A stretch of 64,000 nucleotides of DNA from Sepiola atlantica (Eukaryota > Mollusca > Cephalopoda > Sepiida > Sepiolidae), in contig OY744537.1 in NCBI GenBank assembly GCA_963556195.1, positions 20,421,726 to 20,485,725 of the forward strand, written 5' to 3'. How positions within the stretch are numbered: the stretch's first letter is position 1; every line of letters begins with the position of its first letter. Made by a program: the position numbers and the translations under genes. Positions 9,548-21,353 of the stretch are shown here, piece after piece. The notes beneath the pieces were generated by a model. The model was not told where the DNA came from. It was given only the letters and a program-made list of their open reading frames with translations, and ran no database searches.

Positions 9548-10954
9548 CTGCACCAATAGAGGTAAAGAAAAAAAAGAAGGATTTTTCAAGGTAGGGCATT
9601 ATCTGATTATTACTGAAACATTGCTTATATCTTCATACAGGGAGGGGGGGGCATAAAGATGCATAGAAACGTTAAAAAGAGAAGTGGATCCATCTATTTA
9701 GATTATTATTATTATTATTATTTTCTGTTTATTTATTTTTTTTTTTCTAGGAGTCTTATTTTAATGCTGATGATAATGAAATTAAATTGATGTAAGTATT
9801 TAAAACTGTGTTCAATTTAAAACCGATTTTTCTACAGCAAAGTCTATATTCTATTTGCATTGGAAGAAAAAGGGAGGGGGGTAAAATATACGGTTTCTTC
9901 AGACAAAATGTTCCTTCCACAAAGCAATAAGCAGTTATATGTAATAATAACGACAATTTTTGCCGGGACGTGTCTGTGGCATAACTCTTATCAACATTGA
10001 ATAGCGAGCAACAGAACTGCGGTAGGAGTGTTTTTTTTTTACTGCTTCTACCATGCCGGTTAAGGTTAGAGAACAAAGATATTACAATAGTTCACAAATG
10101 TTTTCCTCACGGTAGAGCCACAGACGATCACTTGTGTTAGTAACAATAGTTTACATATTCCTTGGCATTAATACATGACAAGATCTTTCAACTGATGCTT
10201 ATGAGAGCAAAACAGTACAACATGTTTTTATAGCATCCATTACAAATTTATAAAGTTCATTTACTAACTTAGACAATTAAACACATTTTCCTTTTAAATT
10301 TTGCAAGGGATTTTTCTTCTTTTTTTTTTTCACATGTGTATAGACTAAATAGAGTTCAGGAGAAAAAAAAAGCTCAATAACCAATAGGTCAATCAAGAAA
10401 GTTGAATATTTTTGCGAAACACTGACAATTTGTCCAAATAAATTTAGTCACACCAGAAAACAATAAAAAAATAAAAAATTAAAAATTAAAAAAAAAAAAA
10501 AATTATTCCTGTTGATTCTGATTTTGTACTTTACTTGATTTAAACTAAAATTGGCATAGTGGTTTAAAAACTGCACTATTAAAGTTGCTTCTCTCGGGCA
10601 AACTCTCATAATAAGCACGATTTTATCGTTTGTCCATAAATAGTAGAACCGATCAGCTAATTGCTTTTATTATTTTACTATCCATTTATGGTTCATCAAT
10701 AATATTGGATAGAAAAAGTCAAACTAATTATTTTATTAATAGATACATTATGCTTATTGGAGCATAAATACATTATGCTAATTGGGGCATGAAGAGAAAT
10801 TGTTCACGAATTGAACGATCTCGGAAAAAAATATAAGCATGATCTTTTACTGTACTTTCACAAATTTTAGTTACAATAACAATACTTTTGTATGAACAAA
10901 ATATATTTGAAAGTAAGAAAAAAAACATCAGTCAAGCAATGTATTATTTTTTTC

Positions 10955-11500
10955 CATTCTATGTAAACTTTTTAGACCTTCTATAAAATAAGCACAGATT
11001 TGTTAGAGGCAGTATTTTTATGGAGACTAAAAAGAAATTGATGTCATACAGAAAAACGGGGATCATTTTTAAATTCAGAGGCCACAAGTTAATTAAAAAC
11101 AAATGTCAGATTCAAAATAACAAAAATGGATCCAAGAGAAAAGAGAGCGAGCGGAACAGGAAGTGGCCTCACTGCTCTTCCAGCTTTAACATCACCTCAA
11201 ACAATTTAGCCAGAAGAAGGGTAGACAATTCGTCCCCCCCCTCTCAATTGCAATATTCAACATAATTACTTGCACACAATTTGATTTATAGTAAGAATAT
11301 CCTTTGTATAAATAAAATTAAGTTGAATTGTTTCGATTGTATGTAAACTTTTTAGACATTCTATTTTATCTTTAAACACAGATTTGTTAGATGCAATAGG
11401 TTTATGGATTTTGAGACAAAACCTAAAGAGGTTGATATGATACAGAAAAACCAAGATCATTTTAGGATCCAGAGGTCACAAGCTAGTTAAAAACAAATGC
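10955..11500. repeat. Diverged direct duplication: 10955-11130 and 11325-11500
   Basis: Both blocks share TATGTAAACTTTTTAGAC, ACAGATTTGTTAGA-GCA, ATACAGAAAAACGGGGATCA-like and GTCACAAG-TAGTTAAAAAC. The offset is about 370 bp. Chance ORFs here are not supported. Confidence 0.7.
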
Positions 11501-11532
11501 CTAAAGTGAACCCAACAAAAATAGTGTGGTAT

Positions 11533-11760
11533 GGTTTGGTAGTTTTGTTTTACGGCATATCAACCCTTTTTGGGTTATTTAATGCCGAATCTGGTCATTA
11601 TAGTAAAAGTTTTTATGCTTCAAGTTCTTTATATCTTCAAATGTTTAATCATCATTTTTGGTTTGGTAGTTTTGTTTTACGGCATATCAACCCTTTTTGG
11701 GTTATTTAATGCCGAATCTGGTCATTATAGTAAAAGATTTATGCTTCAAGTTCTAAAAAT
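11533..11760 (+). repeat. Tandem 127-bp duplication of a dispersed repeat
   Basis: GGTTTGGTAGTTTTGTTTTA then CGGCATATCAACCC and GGGTTATTTAATGCCGAA occur twice, 127 bp apart, nearly identical. Relatives are at 37765-37900, 20365-20490 and 52745-52835. Confidence 0.85.
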
Positions 11761-12060
11761 AAAATAAAAAAGGGGAGGGAGAAAGGGAGAGGGGCTGTTG
11801 TTTTTGTTTTTGGTTTTGTAGAACATAATTAAGTTTTACAAAAAAAAAAAAAAAAAAAAACGTCAATGTAGGTGAATTTCGTCTCAGGGAGCCACAGGGC
11901 AGCCTGATCTGGTATCACCAGCAAAAATAGTGTTTCCTAGTGTTATTTATTAAAGACAGCAAAAGGCGCATAGGAGATCCAAGCTCTTTACTGTTCTATA
12001 TTTGACAATCAAAAGGTTGAACGCCATAATAAAATAAAATATAATTTGCTGCAAACTTAC

Positions 12061-12099
12061 CTGATAGTTAGCTACTGATTCTACAGGGTTTTTGAGTTT
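12061..12099 (-). CDS. CHERP: CHERP orthologue, 39-nt microexon
   Basis: This 13-codon microexon reads KLKNPVESVANYQ, between acceptor TTTCTACTTACAG and donor GTAAGTTTG. Both sides are phase 0. It corresponds to the human CHERP segment QLQSPALGLGQYQ, immediately before the Q-rich helix. Because it is a multiple of three and very short, skipping would keep the frame; whether it is alternatively spliced cannot be seen here. The 3 x 220-bp tandem array at 12164-12823 starts only about 65 bp from its acceptor, an unusual position for a splice-relevant region. Confidence 0.82.
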
Positions 12100-12163
12100 C
12101 TGTAAGTAGAAATGGATACATAAAAAATGATAAGCATTTGATAAGAACTTAAAAAGGGGCATA

Positions 12164-12823
12164 AATAACAACCAAAAAAAGAAGATTGCAATCAATAAGT
12201 AATAATATAGATAATTATAAGTTAAATGAATAAATAATTAAAGCAATAATAATTCCACTACAAATGTAAGGATTGCTATGGATTTAAATGGTTAAAAACA
12301 TTGATATAAACTAATCCTTAGCAAATGCAAATAGATGTCTGAGCAAGAGAGAAATCAGTCAGTATTTGAGATCATTTTAAGTAAATAACAACCAAAAAAA
12401 GAAGATTGCAATCAATAAGTAATAATATAGATAATTATAAGTTAAATGAATAAATAATTAAAGCAATAATAATTCCACTACAAATGTAAGGATTGCTATG
12501 GATTTAAATGGTTAAAAACATTGATATAAACTAATCCTTAGCAAATGCAAATAGATGTCTGAGCAAGAGAGAAATCAGTCAGTATTTGAGATCATTTTAA
12601 GTAAATAACAACCAAAAAAAGAAGATTGCAATCAATAAGTAATAATACAGATTATAAGTTAAATGAATAAATAAATAAAGCTATAATAATTCCACTACAA
12701 ATGTAAGGATTGCTATGGATTTAAATGGTTAAAAACATTGATATAAACTAATCTTTAGCAAATGCAAATAGATGTCTGAGCAAGGGAGAAATCTGTCAAT
12801 ATTTGAGACCATTTTAAGTAAAT
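12164..12823. repeat. 3 x 220-bp tandem array in the CHERP intron
   Basis: Each unit begins ATAACAACCAAAAAAAGAAG and ends CATTTTAAGTAA. Starts are near 12164, 12384 and 12604. Units 1 and 2 are almost identical; unit 3 has about ten changes (for example AATACAG for AATATAG). The array begins about 65 bp upstream of the CHERP microexon on its strand. Confidence 0.9.
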
Positions 12824-13172
12824 CAGCTATATAAAAAAACAATCAGGCAGTGATGAGAGTTCTTTCCATTTTTTTAGACAACAAAATGTGAACACTATTT
12901 AAGTCCAATCTTTAACTTGCTATTTTATTCTTTCAATTTGCTTGGTGTTCTCTTCTGGTCAGGTTTGTGTAAAAATTACCTAATTTGTCAGTTTTTGAGA
13001 ATTTTTATACACACTTGATCAACACATCGAGTAACTTTTACGAATACAAGGAAAAACATTTTTTGAAGATACCACTGTCTTTATGTTTGATTGGATGCTT
13101 ATAAGCAAAATATACACATTATACATGCACACAGGAAGAAGCCGTCAAAAATGGAGTTAAACAATGTCTTAC

Positions 13173-13223
13173 CTCAATTGTTTCTGTATCAAAGTACTTA
13201 TTAGATTCCCAAAGGTTCAATAA
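13173..13223 (-). CDS. CHERP: CHERP orthologue, 51-nt exon at the end of the CID domain
   Basis: This is a 17-codon exon reading LLNLWESNKYFDTETIE, flanked by a TTGTTTTCAG acceptor and a GTAAGA donor, phase 0 at both ends. The LWE-N-YFD motif is a hallmark of CHERP directly after the 'EDKKQK' helix encoded by the upstream exon (human: LLQLWEKNGYFDDSIIQ). The intron to the next exon is about 1.07 kb. No frame disruption is seen, so the exon looks functional. Confidence 0.85.
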
Positions 13224-13857
13224 CTGAAAACAAGCAAAAATATTGGTTTATAAATACAACAAAATTTTAAGTAAAGTCATTTCTTCAACAGTAAATATAC
13301 GCAACATATGAATAATTTAAACGGCCCCAAATTTATGAGAGTAGCTTTAGAAACTATGAATGTTATTTGGTTATCTTTTTATTTCGATTTGAATGCTAAT
13401 ATGTATGGATTTTGATTGGCTATCATTGGATGACATAGGTAAATGTACAGATTTCGATTGGCTATCATTTTCTTGATGAATTGTGTCATGCTTATAACGT
13501 ATGTGTACCACTAAACTAGAAATTTGGTTAAATGATAAGAATCCATAATGGTGGATAGATAGGACACAATTTTTTTTAATACATGCCTTGACCTCCTCGT
13601 CCTCCAGATGTTAGACCATGTTACTATTTCCTATATGTATTCATTAAAATAAAAGTGTACACTATGCCATCTGCCGACATTTGAGCTGTGCGGCAAAATA
13701 TCAAATACACCTTTATCTTCGTTATACATCAAATGTTAGATGTTTTCATAAATTATGAGGGATGACTATACCAGCTTTTTAAGAAGAAAAGCATGAGGAA
13801 ACCAATTAAGTGTATAAGTATAAATGCTAGATGGTATATTAATCATCATCATCATCA

Positions 13858-13950
13858 TCAAATCTGTGTAACATTGATTTATCTGCTGCCTGCCATTCCT
13901 CCGCTGGACAGAGGAATGGTAGGCAGCAGATAAATCAAGGTTGCACAGAT
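13858..13950. repeat. Snap-back hairpin, ~40-bp arms
   Basis: TTGATTTATCTGCTGCCTGC and its complement lie on either side of a 9-base loop (CGCTGGACA); arms extend through CTGTGTAAC/GTTGCACAG with three mismatches. It forms the start of the LINE fragment at 13925-14265. Confidence 0.85.
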
Positions 13951-14265
13951 TTGTGGAGGACCCGGATAACCTACCAGGTATGGACCTTCCGTCGCCGGCA
14001 GTGGACAATACTCAACCGCCTCAGGACAGGTGTCGGCCGTTTCGCCGCGACCATGAAAGGATAGGGACTCAGGGACTCGGCTGTCTGCGACTGTGGTCAC
14101 TCTGAACAGACAGTAGACCACATCATCAAGTCATGCCTTAAACATCGACCACCCAACGGCGAAGCTGACATAGCTGTGCTAGACAACAAAACATTAGCAT
14201 GGCTTTTCTCAACCGAGCTGGTGATCTAACAACGAGATGCCGTGAAGCAAACGAAAGAAGAAGAT
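13925..14265 (+). pseudogene. Non-LTR retrotransposon C-terminal fragment with CCHC-like motif
   Basis: Reading with one frameshift gives NRLRTGVGRFAATMK, SAVCDCGHSEQTVDHIIKSC, LKHRPPNGEADIAVLD and LAWLFSTELVI then TAA. 'RTGxGR...CDCGxxxQTxxHI...C' is the zinc-binding C-terminus found after the RT/RNase H in a common animal LINE group. The start is fused to the snap-back hairpin. Its GC content is higher than its surroundings. Confidence 0.75.
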
Positions 14266-14279
14266 CATTATTATGATAA

Positions 14280-15820
14280 ATATTTTTTTTCACTCATATC
14301 GGTTATTTTGAGAAGGGTATAAAAAAAAAATCTAGACATTTGTCTATGTCATCCAAGTTAGATGTAGAGTACTTTTCAGGATAACTCCAGTTAGAGAGCT
14401 CAATTTAATTATAGAGCGATACTGACAAAATTATATGGAAAAACTCAAACTGCCATGTCAATTATAATATGTAATTATTTATTTCATCTACTGTTTAGCA
14501 GAATCTTCAATTTCACTTCCAAAAAAGAGGATAAAGATTTACATCTGGGTTTAAAAAAATTTCATCCCAGAACCTGAGAGAGAGAGGAGAGAGGGCCCAT
14601 TCATGTCTTTAATCAGTAGTTGAACTGACTACCATCACTTTGATAAGATATAAGGGTAGATATATTCCTTCTTTTAATAACTATTAATACTGAACTCTTC
14701 CTAAAAGAAAAAAATGAATAAATGAAGGCCCCCTCACTGTTCCTGCCCCCCCTCTCAAACCAACGATGTAATTAGCTTCCAAAACTTTCAATCTTTTAAT
14801 ACAGAAGGATTTGCTAAGAATTTTAAAGCCAGAAATGACTTTCTATTTGACAGTTTGAAGGCTTTTAAATTCCTTTCAAATTTCAAAGTGTCACGTAGTA
14901 ATTTATTCCCTTTATTTATTTATTTTATTTTTTGATTTTTTTTTCAATTATTAACAAAAGTTTGAAATGGCTGACCTGCTTACAAATAAACAGAAATGCA
15001 TATTGCTGGATTTAATTTTGTAATTAAATTAATTTTTAAATCAATTTTTTAAAATTTTCGTTTTCTTCTTAGCTATTGCATTTTTGATTTCAATAAATAT
15101 TAGATGCATAGTAAATAAAAAAAAATATTAATTCAAGAGGTAAGTCACATAGTTGCGAGAAAAGCAGCCATAAAAACACACATAAAGTTGTCTTATAATT
15201 TTATTAACATAGAGATTTATCATTCTTTAGTCTGGATTAAACTTAAAACTAATCTCCATATAACAGTGGTCAGCAATCTCCATCCGCAGAACACTTATAT
15301 GGATGGTGGATAATTCTACTCGTACATATATATTACAATCATCAGCTTATACAGTAATTATCATCCCATTTCTACTCGTTGTGTGCTTAATAAACTTTTT
15401 AATTAGTGATAAAATAATTTCTTAAATAACCCAAGGATATTATTTTATCTTATATTAACTTAGTCCCAGTTTAGTAACATGGTCAATGATTTTCCATTTT
15501 TAGCAACATGGCCACCTGACCAAAACAGATAATTGCATTTTAAAATAGACGAACATTCTATTATCTATTAATTTCAGACAAAACTTTCCGCAGGCTTTAA
15601 GATAAACACAGCATTTTTAACGTTCATTAGGTAAAGTAATGGCAGTCTTCAACTAAAAAAATAGTAATAAAATAAACAAGTTATTTATAATAACTAGTTT
15701 AATACCCATTCTATGGACAGTGGTAAATTATTATTTCTAAAAAAAATGAATAGTTACGTAATATTTAATTATGGTTAAATAAAAAATATGTAAATTTAAA
15801 CCAACAGATCATTTGCATCA
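14280..15820. other. AT-rich CHERP intron, nothing recognised
   Basis: There are simple runs, a GAGAGA tract at 14578 and no ORF, TIR or LINE signature. No splice-flanked exon candidate was found on the minus strand. Confidence 0.5.
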
Positions 15821-15824
15821 TTCG

Positions 15825-16280
15825 GATTACTGTTCTCATCTTGGTTGTTATTTAAACAACGTTTCAGCCGATGTAACCTCAGACCTTCTTCAGGTGCATC
15901 TTTTCAAACTTGTGAATCTTTTATGTCGACCTTAGGAACCCGTACCGAATTCTGAACGTGAGGCAACATATTAAAGCATCGATTAACATACAATTCTAAG
16001 TGAAAGTCTTCTGGAGGTTGAAGGTTCAATCCTTACTACAGACGAAAACTAAAAATAACTTAGTAATTAATTAAAACTTTTACCTCATCATGGCTGACAG
16101 AACGAGAACAATATACCCCCATGGATTAAATAAAGGGTTTAGTTTGAAATTCCATACAGGTTCTTTGGTTTGACATAAAAATTCCCAAGTTCAAAAAGGT
16201 GCACCCGAAGAAGGTCGGAGGTCACATTGGCTGAAACATTATGAAAATAACAACCAAGATGAGAATAGAAAAATACAAAT
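15825..16280. mobile_element. TIR element, ~80-bp inverted ends (family 'AACAACCAAGATGAGAA')
   Basis: The left end TTCTCATCTTGGTTGTTATT, CAACGTTTCAGCCGATGTAA and CTTCTTCAGGTGCA is mirrored at the right end as GGTGCACCCGAAGAAGGTCG, GGCTGAAACATT, AACAACCAAGATGAGAA. The interior contains GTCTTCTGGAGGTTGAAGG and GACAGAACGAGAACAATATA. Related copies: 19837-20035, 29465-29765, 39490-39790. Confidence 0.75.
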
Positions 16281-16339
16281 TATCAATCCTCATCTGAAAT
16301 AGTCCGAAACATAAGATTACTTAAATTAATTTAAATAAT

Positions 16340-16625
16340 TTGGTAATTTTTAATTTCTATAGCTTGAAATTGTTTGGTCGCGTTAAGCGTTCCAGTGTAA
16401 GGCTATGCAAAATATGCGTTGAAGGCCTAATACAAGGAAGACGGTTGAAAGGTAGACAAAAGAAAAGATGGATAGACAACATTTGTGAATGGCCGAACAT
16501 GAACATAAACCATGCAAACACTTTGGCCCAAGATCGTAAGGCTTTTAGAGAACACTCAACCATGTTAGTCTGTATTCTGCAGCTAGCGGAGAAAACGTTT
16601 AATAATAATAAATAATAAATCTCTA
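16340..16625 (+). pseudogene. LINE-B C-terminus and 3' tail
   Basis: The reading LFGRVKRSSVRLCKICVEG, GRRLKGRQKKRWIDNICEW and CILQLAEKTFNNNK ends in AATAATAATAAATAATAAAT. It corresponds to the C-terminus of the LINE at 31990-34900 (HIKRSSVWLCKICVDGIIKG). The tail is a TAA-type simple repeat and not poly(A). It is 5' truncated. Downstream, TCTATATTAATAAAATTGTG at 16621 is a Helitron-like start with no visible end. Confidence 0.75.
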
Positions 16626-17337
16626 TATTAATAAAATTGTGTGATCACTTTTCATTTGTGTTTTTGAGTTTCTCGCAACTATGTGATCTACACATTATTT
16701 TTATTATTTGCTATTAATCGATTACTTATTGAAATGAGGAATGCATAAAGTATTAAAAGTTTTTTAAATCTTATTTTTAAAAAAAATTCATATAGTGAAA
16801 TAAAGTGAGGTAAAATGTTTACTACTACATAATAAAGACAGAGTGAATGCCTAATCTGTATTCACTCTTTTCTTCTCGCACTCCAGAGGATAAGTTCATG
16901 ACCAGTCTCTATCCGGCATCCGTCATGTAATCAGCACTACCTTCCTTCTCTATCGGCCTGTTTGCCGATTTAGTAGCCCATAACTTATTTATAAATTTAA
17001 CAGTTTAAACAAAAAAACTCAAAAGTATTTATGTAATTTAAAAAATAAAAAAAATGAAACAGAAGGACTCTTGAGGAATATTAGCTGAATCTACTCAATT
17101 CAGCTAGTAATAATTAAAAAAAATGTTATGCCAACAATTTTTATTTTTAAACTTATTTGAATGATTTTTTTTTATTTAGCATTTTTTTTTTAAATTTGAA
17201 TTCTGTAGCTTCCATTTTCATTTAAGTCTGATGAATAATTTGTAGTAAGAAAGGATACAGCTACAAACCAAATATAAACAAATGGTTGCTAATGATAATG
17301 CACTGAAAATAGAATTTTATCAAAAAATATATTGAAA

Positions 17338-18098
17338 TGTATTTTTATTCATTTTTTTATGTGTGCTTTAAAAAAAAAAAAAACAATAATTATCCTTATT
17401 TTTATTCATTTTTTTTATGTGTGCCTTAAAAAAAAAACAATAATTATCCTTATTTTTATTCATTTTTTTTATGTGTGCCTTAAAAAAAACCCCAATAATT
17501 ATCCTTATTTTTATTCATTTTTTTTATGTGTGCCTTAAAAAAACCCAATAATTATCCTTATTTTTATTCATTTTTTTTATGTGTGCCTTAAAAAAAACCC
17601 AATAATTATCCTTATTTTTATTCATTTTTTTTATGTGTGCCTTAAAAAAACCCAATAATTATCCTTATTTTTATTCATTTTTTTATGTGTGCCTTAAAAA
17701 AACCCCAATAATTATCCTTATTTTTATTCATTTTTTTATGTGTGCCTTAAAAAAAACCCAATAATTATCCTTATTTTTATTCATTTTTTTATGTGTGCCT
17801 TAAAAAAAACCCAATAATTATCCTTATTTTTATTCATTTTTTTATGTGTGCCTTAAAAAAAACCCAATAATTATCCTTATTTTTATTCATTTTTTTATGT
17901 GTGCCTTAAAAAAAACCCAATAATTATCCTTATTTTTATTCATTTTTTTATGTGTGCCTTAAAAAAACAACAATAATTATCCTTATTTTTATTCATTTTT
18001 TTTATGTGTGCCTTGAAAAAACCCCAATAATTATCCTTATTTTTATTCATTTTTTTATGTGTGCCTTAAAAAAACAACAATAATTATCCTTATTTTTT
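17338..18098. repeat. Minisatellite, ~52-55 bp x ~14, CHERP intron
   Basis: The unit is TTATTTTTATTCATTTTTTT then ATGTGTGCCTTAAAAAAA and CCCAATAATTATCC. Length differences come from the A- and T-runs. Chance ORFs over it are meaningless. Confidence 0.95.
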
Positions 18099-18329
18099 TT
18101 ACTTCTAAAAAATCGTTTGCTTCACTTTAAATTAATTTTTTGTTGTTATGCTATGAATATGATATGACAGAAGTTATAGAATAAAGAATTACATTATTTC
18201 TGCACAAACTAAATGACTTTAAATGAATTCTTTCTCATGAATACATAAAAAGATTTTTTTTTAAATCAAATTAAAAATAAATAACGGCACAAATATTTAT
18301 TAAACCAATGATGACAATTCTTTCATTCG

Positions 18330-18500
18330 ACATAATGGTTAAAGTGTTGACTAGTGGGTCAGTATATCAGGGTTCAATCAGCAGTCGAATCATCATCATC
18401 ATCATCATATTTGGTTTTACGTCTGTTTTATATGCTGACATGCATTGGACGGCTTTAAGAAATTGACTTCCAAAGTAATCTATCTCTCGCCACGTCTTTA
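18330..18500 (+). repeat. tRNA-headed SINE-like element followed by the cephalopod (ATC)n repeat
   Basis: ATAATGGTTAAAGTGTTGAC and CAGGGTTCAATCAGCA look like decayed A and B boxes. (ATC)n and TTGGTTTTACGTCTGTTTTA TATGCTGACATGCATTGGACGGC follow. The latter is a diverged copy of the 'CATCATCAT-TTTAACGTCCG...GCATGGGTTGGACGG' repeat I know from cephalopod sequences. This is the main lineage clue. Confidence 0.6.
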
Positions 18501-18794
18501 TTTATACCCCAGGTTTATTTTTATCACTTTCTCCCATATGCCATGAAAATGGTACTTGATACCCCTTGTAAACACAGCATTATATGGTGCTCATCAAATG
18601 ATGCCCTCCTCTTCATCTCGGAGTAGTAGCCAAAGAAAAGGGAGTCTTCAGGTTGCCCTTGACTACGGTCAATCCATTTATTTATTTTATATATTCAAAT
18701 TGCATACTACAACCTGTAGTTTAAACACTAATGCAAGGGTGTAAAACTGGTTAAAATAAGTGTCAGTTGTTTTCACGACACAGGGCGGGAACAT

Positions 18795-19442
18795 AGACAA
18801 AAGTTATCCTTACATTTATTTATAATAAAGGAATGGACAAAAGTTATCCTTACATTTATTTATAATAAAGGAATGGACAAAAGTTATCCTTACATTTATT
18901 TATAATAAAAGAATGGACAAAAGTTATCCTTACATTTATTTATAATAAAGGAATGGACAAAAGTTATCCTTACATTTATTTATAATAAAGGAATGGACAA
19001 AAGTTATCCTTACATTTATTTATAATAAAGGAATGGACAAAAGTTATCCTTACATTTATTTATAATAAAGGAATGGACAAAAGTTATCCTTACATTTATT
19101 TATAATAAAGGAATGGACAAAAGTTATCTATACATTTATTTATAATAAAGGAATGGACAAAAGTTATCCTTACATTTATTTATAATAAAGGAATGGACAA
19201 AAGTTATCCTTACATTTATTTATAATAAAGGAATGGACAAAAGTTATCCTTACATTTATTTATAATAAAGGAATGGACAAAAGTTATCTATACATTTATT
19301 TATAATAAAGGAATGAACAAAAGTTATCCTTACATTTATTTATAATAAAGGAATGGACAAAAGTTATCTATACATTTATTTATAATAAAGGAATGAACAA
19401 AAGTTATCCTTACATTTATTTATAATAAAGGAATGGACAAAA
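18795..19442. repeat. Homogeneous 40-bp minisatellite x ~16, CHERP intron
   Basis: The unit is AAAGTTATCCTTACATTTAT then TTATAATAAAGGAATGGAC. Most units are identical. The last four alternate two variants (TATCTATAC with GAATGAAC, then the consensus), giving an 80-bp higher-order unit at 19281-19440. Confidence 0.96.
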
Positions 19443-19836
19443 AATCATTCACGACCCATTTTTTCCCATTACATTTCATAGCTATTGTTTAACAGTGCTG
19501 GAAAGAAAGTCATCACCTTTGATGTTAAAACTTTTACATCAGCAAATACTTATATTAGAAAAAACACACACACTTATAAAAGATAAAATGACATCCTGAA
19601 TATGTGTTTTAATTTAATCAAGATTAGTAATATTGCTGGATTACAGTAAATAACTAGGCGTTTGGTAGGATTATTTACCTATACTCATATTGCATGAATA
19701 CAATGGCCACAATATGATGCAACAACCAAAATGAGGAAAACGATTAGAAACATGTGAATAGCAAAAAAACATCATCTCAGAAATAACGTCAAAAAACATC
19801 AAACATGTTTCGGAATTTTTTTAAATGAAGATTGAT

Positions 19837-20035
19837 TCCTGTATAGAATTTCAAACTGAACCGTTTATAAAGGGTTCAGTTTGAAATTCTATATAGGTTC
19901 CTGAATTCAACATAAAGATTCTAAAGTTCGACTAGAAGGTTCCCAGGTTCAAAAAGAAGTACCTGGAAAAAGTAGGAGATCACATCAGATGAAATGTTGT
20001 GAATAACAACCAAGATGAAAAGAGTTGTCTGAATA
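19837..20035. repeat. Foldback element fragment with 26-bp-armed hairpin
   Basis: CCTGTATAGAATTTCAAACT GAACC and its near-perfect complement flank an ~9-base loop at 19863-19871. AAGAAGTACCTGG, AGGAGATCACATCAGATGAA and AACAACCAAGATGAAAAGAG follow, the family of 15825-16280. The left outer part is missing. Confidence 0.75.
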
Positions 20036-20539
20036 ATTCAAACCATCGACATGAAACACAGTTTTCTACTTTTTATCATTTCAAAATATTTTCAATGTTT
20101 ACTAAGAAAACTCTTCTTTTTTTTTGTATCTTAGTGACAGTCTATGCAACCCTTTTTTTTTTTCTTGGAAAATGTATTATCTTGCTAGAAAAGTATGTCA
20201 AAGTATAAAATGAATGTAAATGGGGGAAATGGGATCAAGTTTCTTGGATACAAAAATAAAAGATGGAAAGATAAAAAAGAAGGTCAGAGGTAAAATGGGG
20301 TCACATCATTTAAGTAGTTTCTTACTTTATAATCAAAATTGACAAAGAATGCACTAAACGGTTGGTTTCATTCAGTTTGTCTGTTTTATGACATAGCAAT
20401 TTATTTTGGTGTCATTCAATGCCAAAACAGAATACAGATTGCCAATGATGACTTGTATACACTAGTTGAACACAAGTCATTATTTTATCCATAGTTCGAG
20501 TTAAAAAAAAACCAAAAAAAAACAGGAAGCATAATAATA

Positions 20540-20790
20540 AAGTATGACCAGAGGTGGGGGAGACAGAATCAGAAGTTGAATTTTTTAAAACCACCTATGG
20601 AGTTAGGTGTCAGATTTGTTTAGGAGGTGGGTAGTCGGAGTCAGGAATTGGAATATCTAGCAGTTGGAGTTGGATGTCGGAAGACGGACTATTTAAGCTA
20701 AATTCCAAACTCGGAATCAACAATTTTTGCAGACAAATTTTTTAAAACCCGAGTCAAAAGTTGGATTTGTTTAGGGACTCTGCATTTTTG
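20540..20790. repeat. GGAGTC/GGAGTT-rich cryptic repeat
   Basis: Recurrent hexamers such as GGAGTTAGGTGTCAG, GTCGGAGTCAGGAATTGG and GTTGGAGTTGG occur. Related patches on either strand are at 35940-36090 and 39505-39680. They are low-complexity dispersed repeats. Confidence 0.6.
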
Positions 20791-21353
20791 TATAAGCGAA
20801 AGAAGTTAAAGATTTCCTTCTGTTAAGAAAGTATGTACAACCATATTATATTAATTCAAAATAGCTGAAAGCTTTATCAAAATCAAAAACCTTGTCCAGG
20901 TCATTTGCTCTTTGTTTGCATGTTATTTCTTAGAAATAAAGTTGATTGAGTCTCTTCTCATCTTGCAGACTGATGATGAAAAAATATGAAGGATTATGGT
21001 CAGCAGTCAGATGGGCAAAAGAGTGGTCAGCTGTCATATCACAGTGGCCTTTAGCTGACAGTCTACCAAGTTGTTTTTATTTGTCTGATCTTGTAGGCTC
21101 AAAAGCATCTTTTAATTTTCTGTTTAAGCTAGCTATGATTGGTCAATATATGTCACATGGGTTGTTTTCTATGTCTTTTAAGCAATGTCAATCAAATTTG
21201 ACATATATTTATATAAAAAAAGCTAATAAGATTACATTTTTTTAAGTTAATATCACTGACCAACTTTGAGAAATAATTTGTTAATTAAACTTTAAATTCA
21301 GTTCATAAATTCTTGAGTTGTGCTTTGGGGGGGGGGGGGGGGATGGTACTCAC

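Larger units (their letters stand above)
8725..9646. repeat. Partial local duplication: 8725-8885 and 9482-9646 (exon edge plus intron)
   Basis: Two blocks of about 160 bp in the same orientation share the exon edge, splice acceptor and about 95 bp of intron ending near 'TATCTTCATACA'. The interval between them includes a LINE fragment (8880-9045) and AT-rich sequence. Roughly one base in ten differs by eye, so the duplication is not recent. Confidence 0.75.

Noticed and set aside
17332..17538. ORF over the 52-bp array
   Set aside because: Frame length depends on homopolymer lengths and does not continue through the array.
18556..18744. 62-codon ORF with Ser run
   Set aside because: It adjoins a SINE-like repeat and a minisatellite and has no motif.
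20946..21245. 99-codon ORF as a gene
   Set aside because: No motif or splice context; it lies in the CHERP intron on the opposite strand.
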